A stretch of DNA of 28,491 nt from positions 1-28,491 of the forward strand of contig DASWHX010000120.1 in the NCBI GenBank assembly GCA_036397995.1, in the 5' to 3' direction. Shown here one piece after another: positions 15,722 to 22,751 of the stretch. Positions within the stretch are counted from its first letter, which is position 1. Each line of letters opens with the position of its first letter. The notes beneath the pieces were generated by a model. The model saw only the letters and a list, made by a program, of their open reading frames with translations. It did not search any database and was not told where the DNA came from. The position numbers were made by a program, and so were the translations under genes. This stretch comes from DASWHX01 sp036397995. GTDB lineage: Bacteria > Bacteroidota > Bacteroidia > Cytophagales > Cyclobacteriaceae.

Positions 15722-16753
15722 ATGCGAGAAGATTATTTAAGTGCAGGGGATGAAAATCTTAATCCAGCTGATAAGGAGTTGGAAAAAGCCTTACGACCCC
15801 TTTCTTTCCGTGATTTCACCGGCCAGTTTAAAGTCGTGGAAAATATCCAGGTATTTGTTCAAGCTGCCAGAAAACGAGGTGAAGCTTTAGACCATGTTTT
15901 ATTGCATGGCCCGCCAGGGTTAGGTAAAACAACCCTGAGTCATATAATCGCAAACGAATTAGGCACTAACATCCGCATTACCTCAGGACCTATTTTGGAT
16001 AAACCCGGAGATCTGGCGGGTTTGCTTACCAATCTTGAAAACAATGATGTCTTATTTATTGATGAAATCCACCGGCTGAACCCTGTGGTTGAAGAGTATT
16101 TATACGCAGCTATGGAGGATTTCCGGATTGATATTATGCTCGATAGCGGGCCAAGTGCCAGGAGTATTCAAATCACACTTAATCCATTTACCTTAATCGG
16201 CGCCACCACAAGGATAGGTTTGCTCACCTCTCCGCTTAGATCCAGGTTTGGAATCACTTCCCGTCTTGAGTATTATGATGCTGATTTATTAAATATAATT
16301 GTCAGGCGATCTTCAGCAATTCTGGAAGTTGAAATTGATAATGATGCGGCCAAAGAAATTGCGGCCAGAAGCCGGGGTACTCCACGGATTGCCAATATGC
16401 TGCTTCGCCGTACCAGAGATTTTGCTCAAATTAAAGGTGATGGTAGAATTACGAAAGAAATCGCTGACATGGCGCTTTCTGCCCTTGATGTTGATAAAAA
16501 TGGACTGGATGATATGGATAACAGGATACTTTCAACCATCATCAGGAAATTCAAAGGAGGCCCGGTTGGTATTTCTACAATTGCCACGGCTTGTGGCGAA
16601 GAAGCGGAAACTATCGAAGAAGTTTATGAGCCTTTTCTGATTATGGAAGGCTATATCAAACGAACAGCGCGCGGCAGGGAAGCTACTGAAAAGGCTTATA
16701 AACACCTGAATGTACTACTGCCTGGAAAATTACCTGGCTTGTTTGACGCATAG
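15722..16753 (+). CDS. ruvB: Holliday junction branch-migration DNA helicase RuvB
   Basis: The AAA+ motor of the RuvABC complex, driving branch migration of Holliday junctions in recombination and repair. Of 343 residues, Walker A is GPPGLGKTT (63-71), Walker B is LFIDEIHRL (111-119) and the sensor/arginine-finger block is GATTRIGLLTSPLRSRFG (160-177). The C-terminal winged-helix DNA-binding domain ends in the conserved IKRTARGR. A GGAG 4 nt before the ATG at 15722 is one of the few Shine-Dalgarno-like sequences here. It is followed after 4 nt by corA. ruvA and ruvC are not adjacent, as is common in Bacteroidota. Confidence 0.98.
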   Translation: MREDYLSAGDENLNPADKELEKALRPLSFRDFTGQFKVVENIQVFVQAARKRGEALDHVLLHGPPGLGKTTLSHIIANELGTNIRITSGPILDKPGDLAGLLTNLENNDVLFIDEIHRLNPVVEEYLYAAMEDFRIDIMLDSGPSARSIQITLNPFTLIGATTRIGLLTSPLRSRFGITSRLEYYDADLLNIIVRRSSAILEVEIDNDAAKEIAARSRGTPRIANMLLRRTRDFAQIKGDGRITKEIADMALSALDVDKNGLDDMDNRILSTIIRKFKGGPVGISTIATACGEEAETIEEVYEPFLIMEGYIKRTARGREATEKAYKHLNVLLPGKLPGLFDA

Positions 16754-16757
16754 AATT

Positions 16758-17825
16758 ATGTTTCAATTCAATATTTTCAGAAAACAATCAAGAGGTCTTG
16801 CCCCCGGCTCCAGAATATTTGTAGGTGATCAAAAGATGGATGTTCCCCGGACCACCGTCATGGATTTTAATCCGGAAGATATACAAGAGAAAGAGATTGT
16901 GGATGTTGCCGGTTTGGGAGAGTACAAAACGACCAATAATTTTACGTGGATTAATGTTGACGGTGTACATGACCCGATTCTGATAGAAAAAATTGGCAAC
17001 GTGTTTGATATTGATTCCCTGGTTCAGGAAGACATCATGAACACTACACACAGACCCAAGATGGAAGAGCATGAAGATTACCTTTTTATAGTGATGCCGA
17101 TGGTGTGGATGGATGAAAAAAGCAAGAAGGAAAATTCAGAACAACTATCGCTAATAATTGGACAGAACTATCTGATTTCATTCCAGGAGAAAACGGGAGA
17201 CTTTTTTGAGCCGCTTAGAGAACGTATCAGGAAAAGAAAAGGAAGCCGGGTAAGAACTCTGGGAATAGATTACCTGGCGTATGCCATAATGGATATCGTG
17301 ATCGATAATTACCTCCATTTGATTGATTTACTTGGCGATCAGATTGAAGACCTGGAGGATGACGTTTTAGATGACGTGGATAATGAAATCATAAGCAAGA
17401 TAAATGGCTTTAAAAGAGACATTAACTACCTGAGAAAACGAGTGCGGCCCGTAAGAGAATTTATTATTCTTTTATCAAAAAGTGAATCGGATCTGTTGAG
17501 TCACACCACGATTCCATTTATGAAGGACCTGCATGATCACATTCAGAATGCTTATGAGAATGTGGAAACCTACCGCGAAATGCTGACTGATTATCTGACT
17601 CTGTATCACACCGGCGCTTCCACCAAACTTAATGATATCCTCAGGATCCTGACAATCTTCTCAGCAATCTTTATTCCGCTGACTTTTATCGCCGGCGTTT
17701 ACGGTACCAACTTTCAATATTTTCCTGAGTTACAACTTCGCTATGCATACCCCATTTTTTGGGCAGTTCTCATCATGGTTACAATTGGCATGTTTATTTT
17801 TTTCAAAAGAAAGAAATGGCTTTGA
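16758..17825 (+). CDS. corA: CorA-family metal ion channel/transporter with GTN motif
   Basis: A 355-residue CorA-type protein. It has a long cytosolic N-terminal alpha/beta domain and stalk helix, then two C-terminal membrane helices (about 293-312 and 330-351) and a basic KRKKW tail. The pore signature between the helices reads YGTNF, with T317 in place of the Met of the classical GMN Mg2+ filter. The rest of the block (FIAGVYG-N, then PEL) is normal. The ATG at 16758 was chosen because a longer in-frame start would run back into ruvB, whereas this one lies 4 nt after the ruvB stop and yields the usual N-terminus. It overlaps queG by 10 nt. It probably moves Mg2+, Co2+ or another divalent cation; the altered filter leaves selectivity open. 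Confidence 0.93.
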   Translation: MFQFNIFRKQSRGLAPGSRIFVGDQKMDVPRTTVMDFNPEDIQEKEIVDVAGLGEYKTTNNFTWINVDGVHDPILIEKIGNVFDIDSLVQEDIMNTTHRPKMEEHEDYLFIVMPMVWMDEKSKKENSEQLSLIIGQNYLISFQEKTGDFFEPLRERIRKRKGSRVRTLGIDYLAYAIMDIVIDNYLHLIDLLGDQIEDLEDDVLDDVDNEIISKINGFKRDINYLRKRVRPVREFIILLSKSESDLLSHTTIPFMKDLHDHIQNAYENVETYREMLTDYLTLYHTGASTKLNDILRILTIFSAIFIPLTFIAGVYGTNFQYFPELQLRYAYPIFWAVLIMVTIGMFIFFKRKKWL

Positions 17826-18751
17826 GCCGGAAAGAACGTAATTCAAAAATAATTAAAGAGAAGGCAGCTCTCCTGGGATTTGATTTTTGCGGCATTTCCA
17901 GGGCGGAAAAACTCAATGATGAGGAAAAGAAACTTGAAAACTGGCTGAAGCAAGGTATGCACGGGGAGATGGCTTACATGGAAAATCACTTTGACAAACG
18001 CCTCGACCCTGCCAAACTTGTGCCAGGCGCCAGGTCTGTTGTTTCGTTCATTTACAATTATTATCCCGGGAAAAAATTAGCTGCTGAAAATAATTACAAA
18101 ATTGCAAAGTATGCTTACGGAACCGATTATCATTTTGTAATTAAAAAGAAACTTAAATTGATGCTGGGAGAATTGCGCAAAGAAATTGGTGATTTTGAAG
18201 GCAGAATTTTTGTTGATTCAGCCCCTGTAATGGAGCGGCAGTGGGCGGCAAAATCAGGATTGGGATGGATTGGCAAAAATAGTTTGTTGCTCAATAGAAA
18301 TATGGGTAGCTTTTTCTTTCTGGCTGTCATGATTTCCGATCTTGAACTAATTCCTGATGGTCTCATTAAAGATTATTGCGGCACATGCACCCGTTGCATG
18401 GATGCCTGCCCAACAGATGCAATTCCAATGCCCTATGTAGTGGATGGGTCCAGATGTATTTCATATTTTACCATAGAGTTGAAGAATGAGATACCAGTGG
18501 ATTACAAAGAAAAGTTTGAAAATTGGATTTTTGGGTGTGATATCTGTCAGGATGTTTGCCCTTGGAACAAATTTTCAAATCCTAACAATGAGAACGAATT
18601 CAAGCCTTCAAAAAATTTAAGCAACATGAATAAAAATGATTGGGAAGAATTATCAGAAGACACATTTCAGAAGTTATTCAGAAAATCAGCGGTTAAGCGA
18701 ACAGGTTTTAGAGGATTAACCAGAAATATTTCCTTTGTCGCGAAGGAATGA
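17816..18751 (+). CDS. queG: Epoxyqueuosine reductase
   Basis: A cobalamin- and iron-sulfur-dependent enzyme that makes the last step of queuosine tRNA modification (epoxyqueuosine to queuosine). With the ATG at 17816 it has 311 residues; an earlier in-frame ATG lies deep inside corA and would add a non-family N-terminus. Catalytic D134 lies in FVDSAPVMERQWAAKSGLGW. The two [4Fe-4S] clusters are marked by C188/C191/C194/C198 in CGTCTRCMDACP, by C214, and by C241/C244/C248 in CDICQDVCPWN. It lacks the C-terminal HEAT-like extension of the ~380-residue E. coli protein, as many short homologues do. It overlaps corA by 10 nt, closes the ruvB-corA-queG run, and is followed by a terminator. Confidence 0.95.
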   Translation: MALSRKERNSKIIKEKAALLGFDFCGISRAEKLNDEEKKLENWLKQGMHGEMAYMENHFDKRLDPAKLVPGARSVVSFIYNYYPGKKLAAENNYKIAKYAYGTDYHFVIKKKLKLMLGELRKEIGDFEGRIFVDSAPVMERQWAAKSGLGWIGKNSLLLNRNMGSFFFLAVMISDLELIPDGLIKDYCGTCTRCMDACPTDAIPMPYVVDGSRCISYFTIELKNEIPVDYKEKFENWIFGCDICQDVCPWNKFSNPNNENEFKPSKNLSNMNKNDWEELSEDTFQKLFRKSAVKRTGFRGLTRNISFVAKE

Positions 18752-18760
18752 ATTAAATGA

Positions 18761-18788
18761 AAAAAACCCGGACGGAGCCGGGGCTTTT
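18761..18788 (+). terminator. Bidirectional intrinsic terminator between queG and the 61-residue protein gene
   Basis: A hairpin with stem CCCGG (18767-18771) and CCGGG (18778-18782) and a 6-nt loop. On the plus strand it is followed by GCTTTT. On the minus strand it is followed directly by a run of seven T. It lies 15 nt after the queG stop and about 22 nt after the stop of the convergent small gene, so it can serve both. It is the clearest terminator in the window. Confidence 0.75.
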
Positions 18789-18810
18789 AATATGAAAAAA
18801 ACTAATAAAA

Positions 18811-18996
18811 TTAAATGGCTACAAAGCAACGTTCAAGTACAATGCTATGAGTTTTTCCAAAATTCTCGTAGCACCATTGCTTTAATTCCACCAGTTCTGA
18901 GCGAACCAGTGTCAAGATCGCTTTTCTCAATTCCTTCTCGAAAAGTTTGGCATCAAAGCTCACCTTTCTAAGAATTGTTTTAACATATTCCAACAT
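18811..18996 (-). CDS. Small helical protein of unknown function (61 aa)
   Basis: A short protein starting MLEYVKTILRKVSFD and rich in charged helical sequence (FEKELRKAI, SELVELKQWCYENFG). It has no signal peptide and no membrane segment. I have an impression of similar ~60-residue proteins beginning with M-L-x-[YF]-x-K-T-I-L-x-K-V-S-F-[DE] in Cytophagales, but could not verify this here. Support for its being real: it occupies its own slot between queG and batD, ends just before a hairpin whose T-run faces its direction, and no other gene covers it. No Shine-Dalgarno is seen. Its function is unknown; a regulatory or adaptor role would be a guess. Confidence 0.68.
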   Translation of the reverse strand: MLEYVKTILRKVSFDAKLFEKELRKAILTLVRSELVELKQWCYENFGKTHSIVLERCFVAI

Positions 18997-19096
18997 TGGC
19001 TATGGGATTAAATTTATTAGCGAAAATTTGAAATTTAAGGCCTCTTTTAGCATTATTCAAAATACTAAAAAATAAACCCTGTTCAAAATAAAACGT

Positions 19097-19104
19097 TAAA
19101 TTTG
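19097..19104 (+). promoter_or_regulatory. -7 promoter element TAAATTTG for batD
   Basis: A perfect TAnnTTTG match 34 nt before the batD ATG, in the intergenic region divergent from the small protein gene. It would give a leader of roughly 30 nt. No good -33 element is seen. Confidence 0.5.
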
Positions 19105-19138
19105 TGGTGAGGGTTGTGGTTCCGGAATTTGGCGATAA

Positions 19139-20581
19139 ATGAAATTTTCCAAGGTTTTCTTACATATAATTATTGCATTTTTTTCAGCATCAATTGCCTT
19201 TGCTCAAAACGAGAAAGTTACAATAGAGTTTGGGCCTGAAGAAATTGCATATAATGACATGTTCACAATAACTATAACAGTACAAAATGGCCGGTTGCGC
19301 AGTTATGATAATTTTCCTGATATGCCCGGATTTATCAAAAGGGGAACGTCATCATCATCGAATACGAACATTATAAATGGCCAGGTAAGCACCAGCCAGA
19401 GCATCACCCAGAACTATGTTCCTGAAAAGGAAGGGAATTTCAGTGTTCCTGGCTTCAAAATGAAGGTTAACGGAAATGATCACTCCCATCCGGGGCAAAA
19501 AATTAAGGTTGGGCCGGCTCGTGAGAAGCGTGACCCATTTCGTGACCCATTTGATGACATTTTCGGTCGCAGGCAGCAACAGCAGCCTCAGGATTTTGTT
19601 GATATTGAAGATGAAGCCTTTCTTGCTTTAACAACAGACAAGTCGGAAGTATATCTTGGAGAAGGGTTCAATGCTACACTTGCCTTCTATGTGGCTGAAT
19701 CTAACCGGGCTCCACTGCAGTTTCATGATTTAGGCAGGCAACTTTCTGAGATTCTAAAAAGATTGAAACCTTCACATTGCTGGGAAGAGAATTTCAATAT
19801 TGAGAATATCAATGGCGAAACTGTTTTGCTCGATAATAAGCGTTATACACAGTATAAGATTTATCAGGCTGAATTCTATCCATTGAATCTGGATGAAATT
19901 AAATTCTCTTCAGTTGGTTTGGAAATGATCAAATACCGTGTTGCACGGAATCCTTCTTTTTTTGGAAGGAACCGGCAGGAAGATTACAAGACATTCTTCA
20001 GTAAACCTAAAAGCGTAAAAGTACGTGACCTGCCACCTCATCCTTTGAAAGATAAAGTTTCGGTGGGCAGATTCAGGCTTGAAGAGCGCATAAATACGAA
20101 TCCTGTAATTACCGGCAGCAGTTTTACCTATGAATTCAATATTTACGGTGAAGGAAACATTTCAGCGTTAAACAAACCGGAGATCAAATTGGATGACAAC
20201 TTTGATTTCTACTCGCCAAATATTGAACAAAATATAATTCGAAGAAGCGGCAAGGTAACGGGTTCAAAATTATTTACCTATTTTGGAATTCCTAATGAGC
20301 CGGGAGAATATGATCTTAGTGACTATATCTCATTGATCTATTTTGATCCCAACCGGGAAATTTATGATACACTAAAATCGTCAGTTATTTTAACTGCCAT
20401 TGGTGAAAGTAAAAAAAACCAAACAATTTCCGCTTCAGATTTAGGATCATTTTATGACAGACTCAACACCGGGGACAATACTCTCCGCAGAAGGAATGCG
20501 CTGGCAGACATCAGGCTATTTGCTAACGTGATGATATTGGTGCTGGTGGTTGGAGGGTCTGCCTTGATTTTCAAAAAATAA
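19139..20581 (+). CDS. batD: BatD-like protein (oxygen-tolerance family), short and isolated
   Basis: A 480-residue secreted or membrane-anchored protein: signal peptide (residues 1-22, ending AFAQ), a large beta-rich extracytoplasmic region, and one C-terminal membrane helix (about 459-477) ending FKK. The N-terminal VTIEFGPEEIAYNDMFTITITV, the PGF..RGTS.SS.....GQ segment and the DPFRDPFDDIFG linker are typical of Bacteroidota BatD. In that phylum it normally sits in a MoxR-batABCDE operon linked to aerotolerance and envelope stress. Here no MoxR, VWA (BatA/B) or TPR (BatC/E) gene is adjacent, and the protein is shorter than the ~580-600 residues usual for operonic BatD. It may be a paralogue with a separate partner. 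It is followed after 10 nt by a secreted NlpE-like protein gene. Confidence 0.85.
   Translation: MKFSKVFLHIIIAFFSASIAFAQNEKVTIEFGPEEIAYNDMFTITITVQNGRLRSYDNFPDMPGFIKRGTSSSSNTNIINGQVSTSQSITQNYVPEKEGNFSVPGFKMKVNGNDHSHPGQKIKVGPAREKRDPFRDPFDDIFGRRQQQQPQDFVDIEDEAFLALTTDKSEVYLGEGFNATLAFYVAESNRAPLQFHDLGRQLSEILKRLKPSHCWEENFNIENINGETVLLDNKRYTQYKIYQAEFYPLNLDEIKFSSVGLEMIKYRVARNPSFFGRNRQEDYKTFFSKPKSVKVRDLPPHPLKDKVSVGRFRLEERINTNPVITGSSFTYEFNIYGEGNISALNKPEIKLDDNFDFYSPNIEQNIIRRSGKVTGSKLFTYFGIPNEPGEYDLSDYISLIYFDPNREIYDTLKSSVILTAIGESKKNQTISASDLGSFYDRLNTGDNTLRRRNALADIRLFANVMILVLVVGGSALIFKK
19529..19552 (+). repeat. 12-bp perfect tandem repeat (2 copies) in batD
   Basis: CGTGACCCATTT occurs twice without spacing and encodes Arg-Asp-Pro-Phe twice in the linker before DDIFG. 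It is in frame and probably reflects a small duplication in a low-complexity linker. Confidence 0.85.
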
Positions 20582-20591
20582 ACTTTATGTA

Positions 20592-21521
20592 ATGAAAATA
20601 TTAATTAGCCTCCACCTGGCAGTGCTTTTAATTATTTGGACAAATTCTGTCAGGACTTCTGAATTGATTAATGAACCGGAATCAAAAATCTTGCTTGTTG
20701 CAAGTACACCGGCAGACGATGCCGTAAAGGCTATGCTTGGAATTCCAATAGACTTAGAAGTTGATTTCATAAGGTGGGAAATTACCTTCAGCCAAAATCA
20801 AAGTCCGGATAGGTTTATTTTGAATTTAATTTATGGAAAAGCTCAACCCAACACACTTGGCTTTGTGGCAGGCGGTAACAAAAAAACCTTTACCGGCACT
20901 TACCTGACCAAAGTAAAAAGCGATGGAAACCTGCAGGGGGAAATATACGAATTAAGTGAAGACGATGCATCTCGACAAATTTCACTGGTAAAACTTAGCG
21001 AAAACCTGTTTCACCTGGTAACTCCTGACAATAAGCTATTCGTTGGAAACGGGGGCTGGAGTTATACCTTTAACAGGAATAATAATCAATCAAATATTTT
21101 CCCCTCTGAATTTCTAAGATTGCAATCTTCAATTCCGCGATACTCAACCAATGTTATCACCTTTGACGGGCGAACTCCTTGTTACCCATTCTCTATTTTC
21201 AAAGAATCGCAAATATCCGGTGATTGCATAAAAACAAAATGGAGTTTGATTTTGCATACCGATCCGGAAACTTCATTACCAACGGGTTATGAACTGAAAA
21301 CCACCTTTAACCGGACTTCCACAATTCAAGGCAAATGGTCTGTAACAATGGGTTTTGGAGCCAATCCACAGGCTGTTATTTTTCAACTTAACCCGGATGA
21401 TCCGCAAAAGTCAGTTTACTTTTTAGTTGGAGATGAAAATGTTCTCTTTTTCCTTGATGATGAAAAACAATTTCTGCAAGGTAACAGTGATTTTAGCTTT
21501 ACGCTTAATAAAAGGGAATAA
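20592..21521 (+). CDS. Secreted protein with two NlpE-like beta-domain repeats, function unknown
   Basis: A 309-residue exported protein with a signal peptide (about residues 1-21) and no lipobox. The rest looks like two copies of one beta domain. Copy 1 has IRWEITF (about 57), FTGTY, then GEIYELSEDD...LVKLSENLFHLV.PDNKLFVGNGGWSYTFNR. Copy 2 has IKTKWSLIL, IQGKWSV, then AVIFQLNPDD...LVGDENVLFFLDDEKQFLQGNSDFSFTLNK. The order G-K/T-W/Y, I-x-x-L-x-x-D-D, E-N-x-L-x-x-L-D, Y/F-T/S-L-x-[KR] resembles NlpE or META-type lipocalin-like domains, which sense envelope or copper stress. FDGRTPCYPF (about 196-205) with a second Cys near 216 could form a disulfide. It lies 10 nt after batD and is probably cotranscribed. 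Its function is not known to me. Confidence 0.75.
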   Translation: MKILISLHLAVLLIIWTNSVRTSELINEPESKILLVASTPADDAVKAMLGIPIDLEVDFIRWEITFSQNQSPDRFILNLIYGKAQPNTLGFVAGGNKKTFTGTYLTKVKSDGNLQGEIYELSEDDASRQISLVKLSENLFHLVTPDNKLFVGNGGWSYTFNRNNNQSNIFPSEFLRLQSSIPRYSTNVITFDGRTPCYPFSIFKESQISGDCIKTKWSLILHTDPETSLPTGYELKTTFNRTSTIQGKWSVTMGFGANPQAVIFQLNPDDPQKSVYFLVGDENVLFFLDDEKQFLQGNSDFSFTLNKRE

Positions 21522-21559
21522 GGAGAGATAAATTGAATAGTATTGTTTCGGTCACGTGA

Positions 21560-21588
21560 GGAACTCCCGGCAAAGCCCGTTCAGTTCC
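21560..21588. repeat. Nested inverted repeat between the NlpE-like gene and aroC
   Basis: GGAACT (21560-21565) pairs with AGTTCC (21583-21588), and inside it GGC-AAA-GCC (21569-21577) can form a small hairpin. A palindrome CACGTG lies at 21553-21558. There is no T-run after the outer stem, so it is not a standard terminator. It might be an RNA structure in the aroC leader or chance. Confidence 0.35.
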
Positions 21589-21659
21589 GATATCCGTAAG
21601 TATTCGCTTTCTAGCAATTCTCTCTTTCTTTTTATAGCTTTAAGACCGCTTTAATAATC

Positions 21660-22739
21660 ATGTTCAATTCCTTCGGACACGTATTCAGAATAACAACATT
21701 TGGAGAGTCGCATGGTCCCCAAATCGGAGTGATTATAGATGGATGCCCTGCAGGATTAAAGATAGATGCGCAGTTTATCCAGTCAGAACTGAACCGGAGA
21801 AAGCCAGGGCAATCAAAAATTACAAGTGCCCGAAAAGAATCAGATGAATTTGAAATAGTAAGCGGTGTCTTTGAAGGCATGACAACAGGGATGCCGGTTG
21901 CAATCCTGATTCCGAACAAGGATGCAAAAAGCAAAGACTATTCTCATCTTGCTAAATCTTACAGACCTTCTCATGCGGATTATACATATGCGGCCAAATT
22001 CGGAATCAGGGATTACAGAGGCGGTGGCAGAAGTTCTGCCCGGGAAACGGCTCTATGGGTTGCCGCCGGAGCTATTGCCAAATTGCTTTTAATAAAAACA
22101 AAGATTGATATTCGGGCTTATGTTTCTTCGGTGGGTAACATTCATGCTTCCCATTACTCCAAACTGAATCTAAAAAAAACCGATAGCAATATTGTCCGGT
22201 GTCCTGATAAGGTTGCTGCTAAAAAAATGCAGGCTAAAATTGAAGCAGTTAAAAAATCAGGAGATACCCTGGGAGGCTCAATTACTTGTGTGGTGAAAAA
22301 TACTCCCGTGGGTCTTGGGGAACCGGTCTTCAATAAATTGCACGCCGCTTTGGGAGGAGCGATGCTTAGTATTAATGCAGTTAAGGGTTTTGAATACGGA
22401 AGTGGATTTCAGGGAGCAACCATGAAAGGATCAGAACATAATGATATTTTCATTAATGAGAAGGGAGTAATTAAAACTAAAACGAACCACAGCGGAGGCA
22501 TACAGGGTGGCATTTCCAATGGCCAGGATATCTATTTCAAAGTAGCTTTTAAACCAGTTGCCACCATAATGCAAACGCAGGTGAGCATTAATGAGAAGAA
22601 ACAGAGAATAAAATTGCAGGGAAAAGGGCGGCACGACCCCTGCGTAGTACCAAGAGCGGTACCGATTGTAGAAGCATTGACCGCTTTGGTACTTACAGAC
22701 TTTTATTTAATAAATCAAACTCGTAAATTTTCAAGATAA
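21660..22739 (+). CDS. aroC: Chorismate synthase
   Basis: This enzyme converts EPSP to chorismate, the end of the shikimate pathway and branch point to Trp, Tyr, Phe, folate and menaquinone. It needs reduced FMN. The 359 residues match the family. Signature blocks are FGESHGPQIGVIIDGCPAG near the N-terminus, RPSHADYTYAAKFGIRDYRGGGRSSARET in the middle, and the C-terminal HSGGIQGGISNGQDI and GRHDPCVVPRAVP. All are intact. It follows a 138-nt gap containing an inverted repeat and precedes the symporter gene by 12 nt. Confidence 0.98.
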   Translation: MFNSFGHVFRITTFGESHGPQIGVIIDGCPAGLKIDAQFIQSELNRRKPGQSKITSARKESDEFEIVSGVFEGMTTGMPVAILIPNKDAKSKDYSHLAKSYRPSHADYTYAAKFGIRDYRGGGRSSARETALWVAAGAIAKLLLIKTKIDIRAYVSSVGNIHASHYSKLNLKKTDSNIVRCPDKVAAKKMQAKIEAVKKSGDTLGGSITCVVKNTPVGLGEPVFNKLHAALGGAMLSINAVKGFEYGSGFQGATMKGSEHNDIFINEKGVIKTKTNHSGGIQGGISNGQDIYFKVAFKPVATIMQTQVSINEKKQRIKLQGKGRHDPCVVPRAVPIVEALTALVLTDFYLINQTRKFSR

Positions 22740-22751
22740 CCAATTTTCAGT

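Noticed and set aside
16710..16757. Longer CorA start inside ruvB
   Set aside because: It would overlap ruvB by 44 nt and add 16 residues with a Cys-rich non-family sequence. The ATG at 16758 gives the normal N-terminus and a 4-nt gap.
17759..17815. Longer QueG start inside corA
   Set aside because: The extra 19 residues are an out-of-frame reading of the last CorA membrane helix. The ATG at 17816 gives the normal family start.
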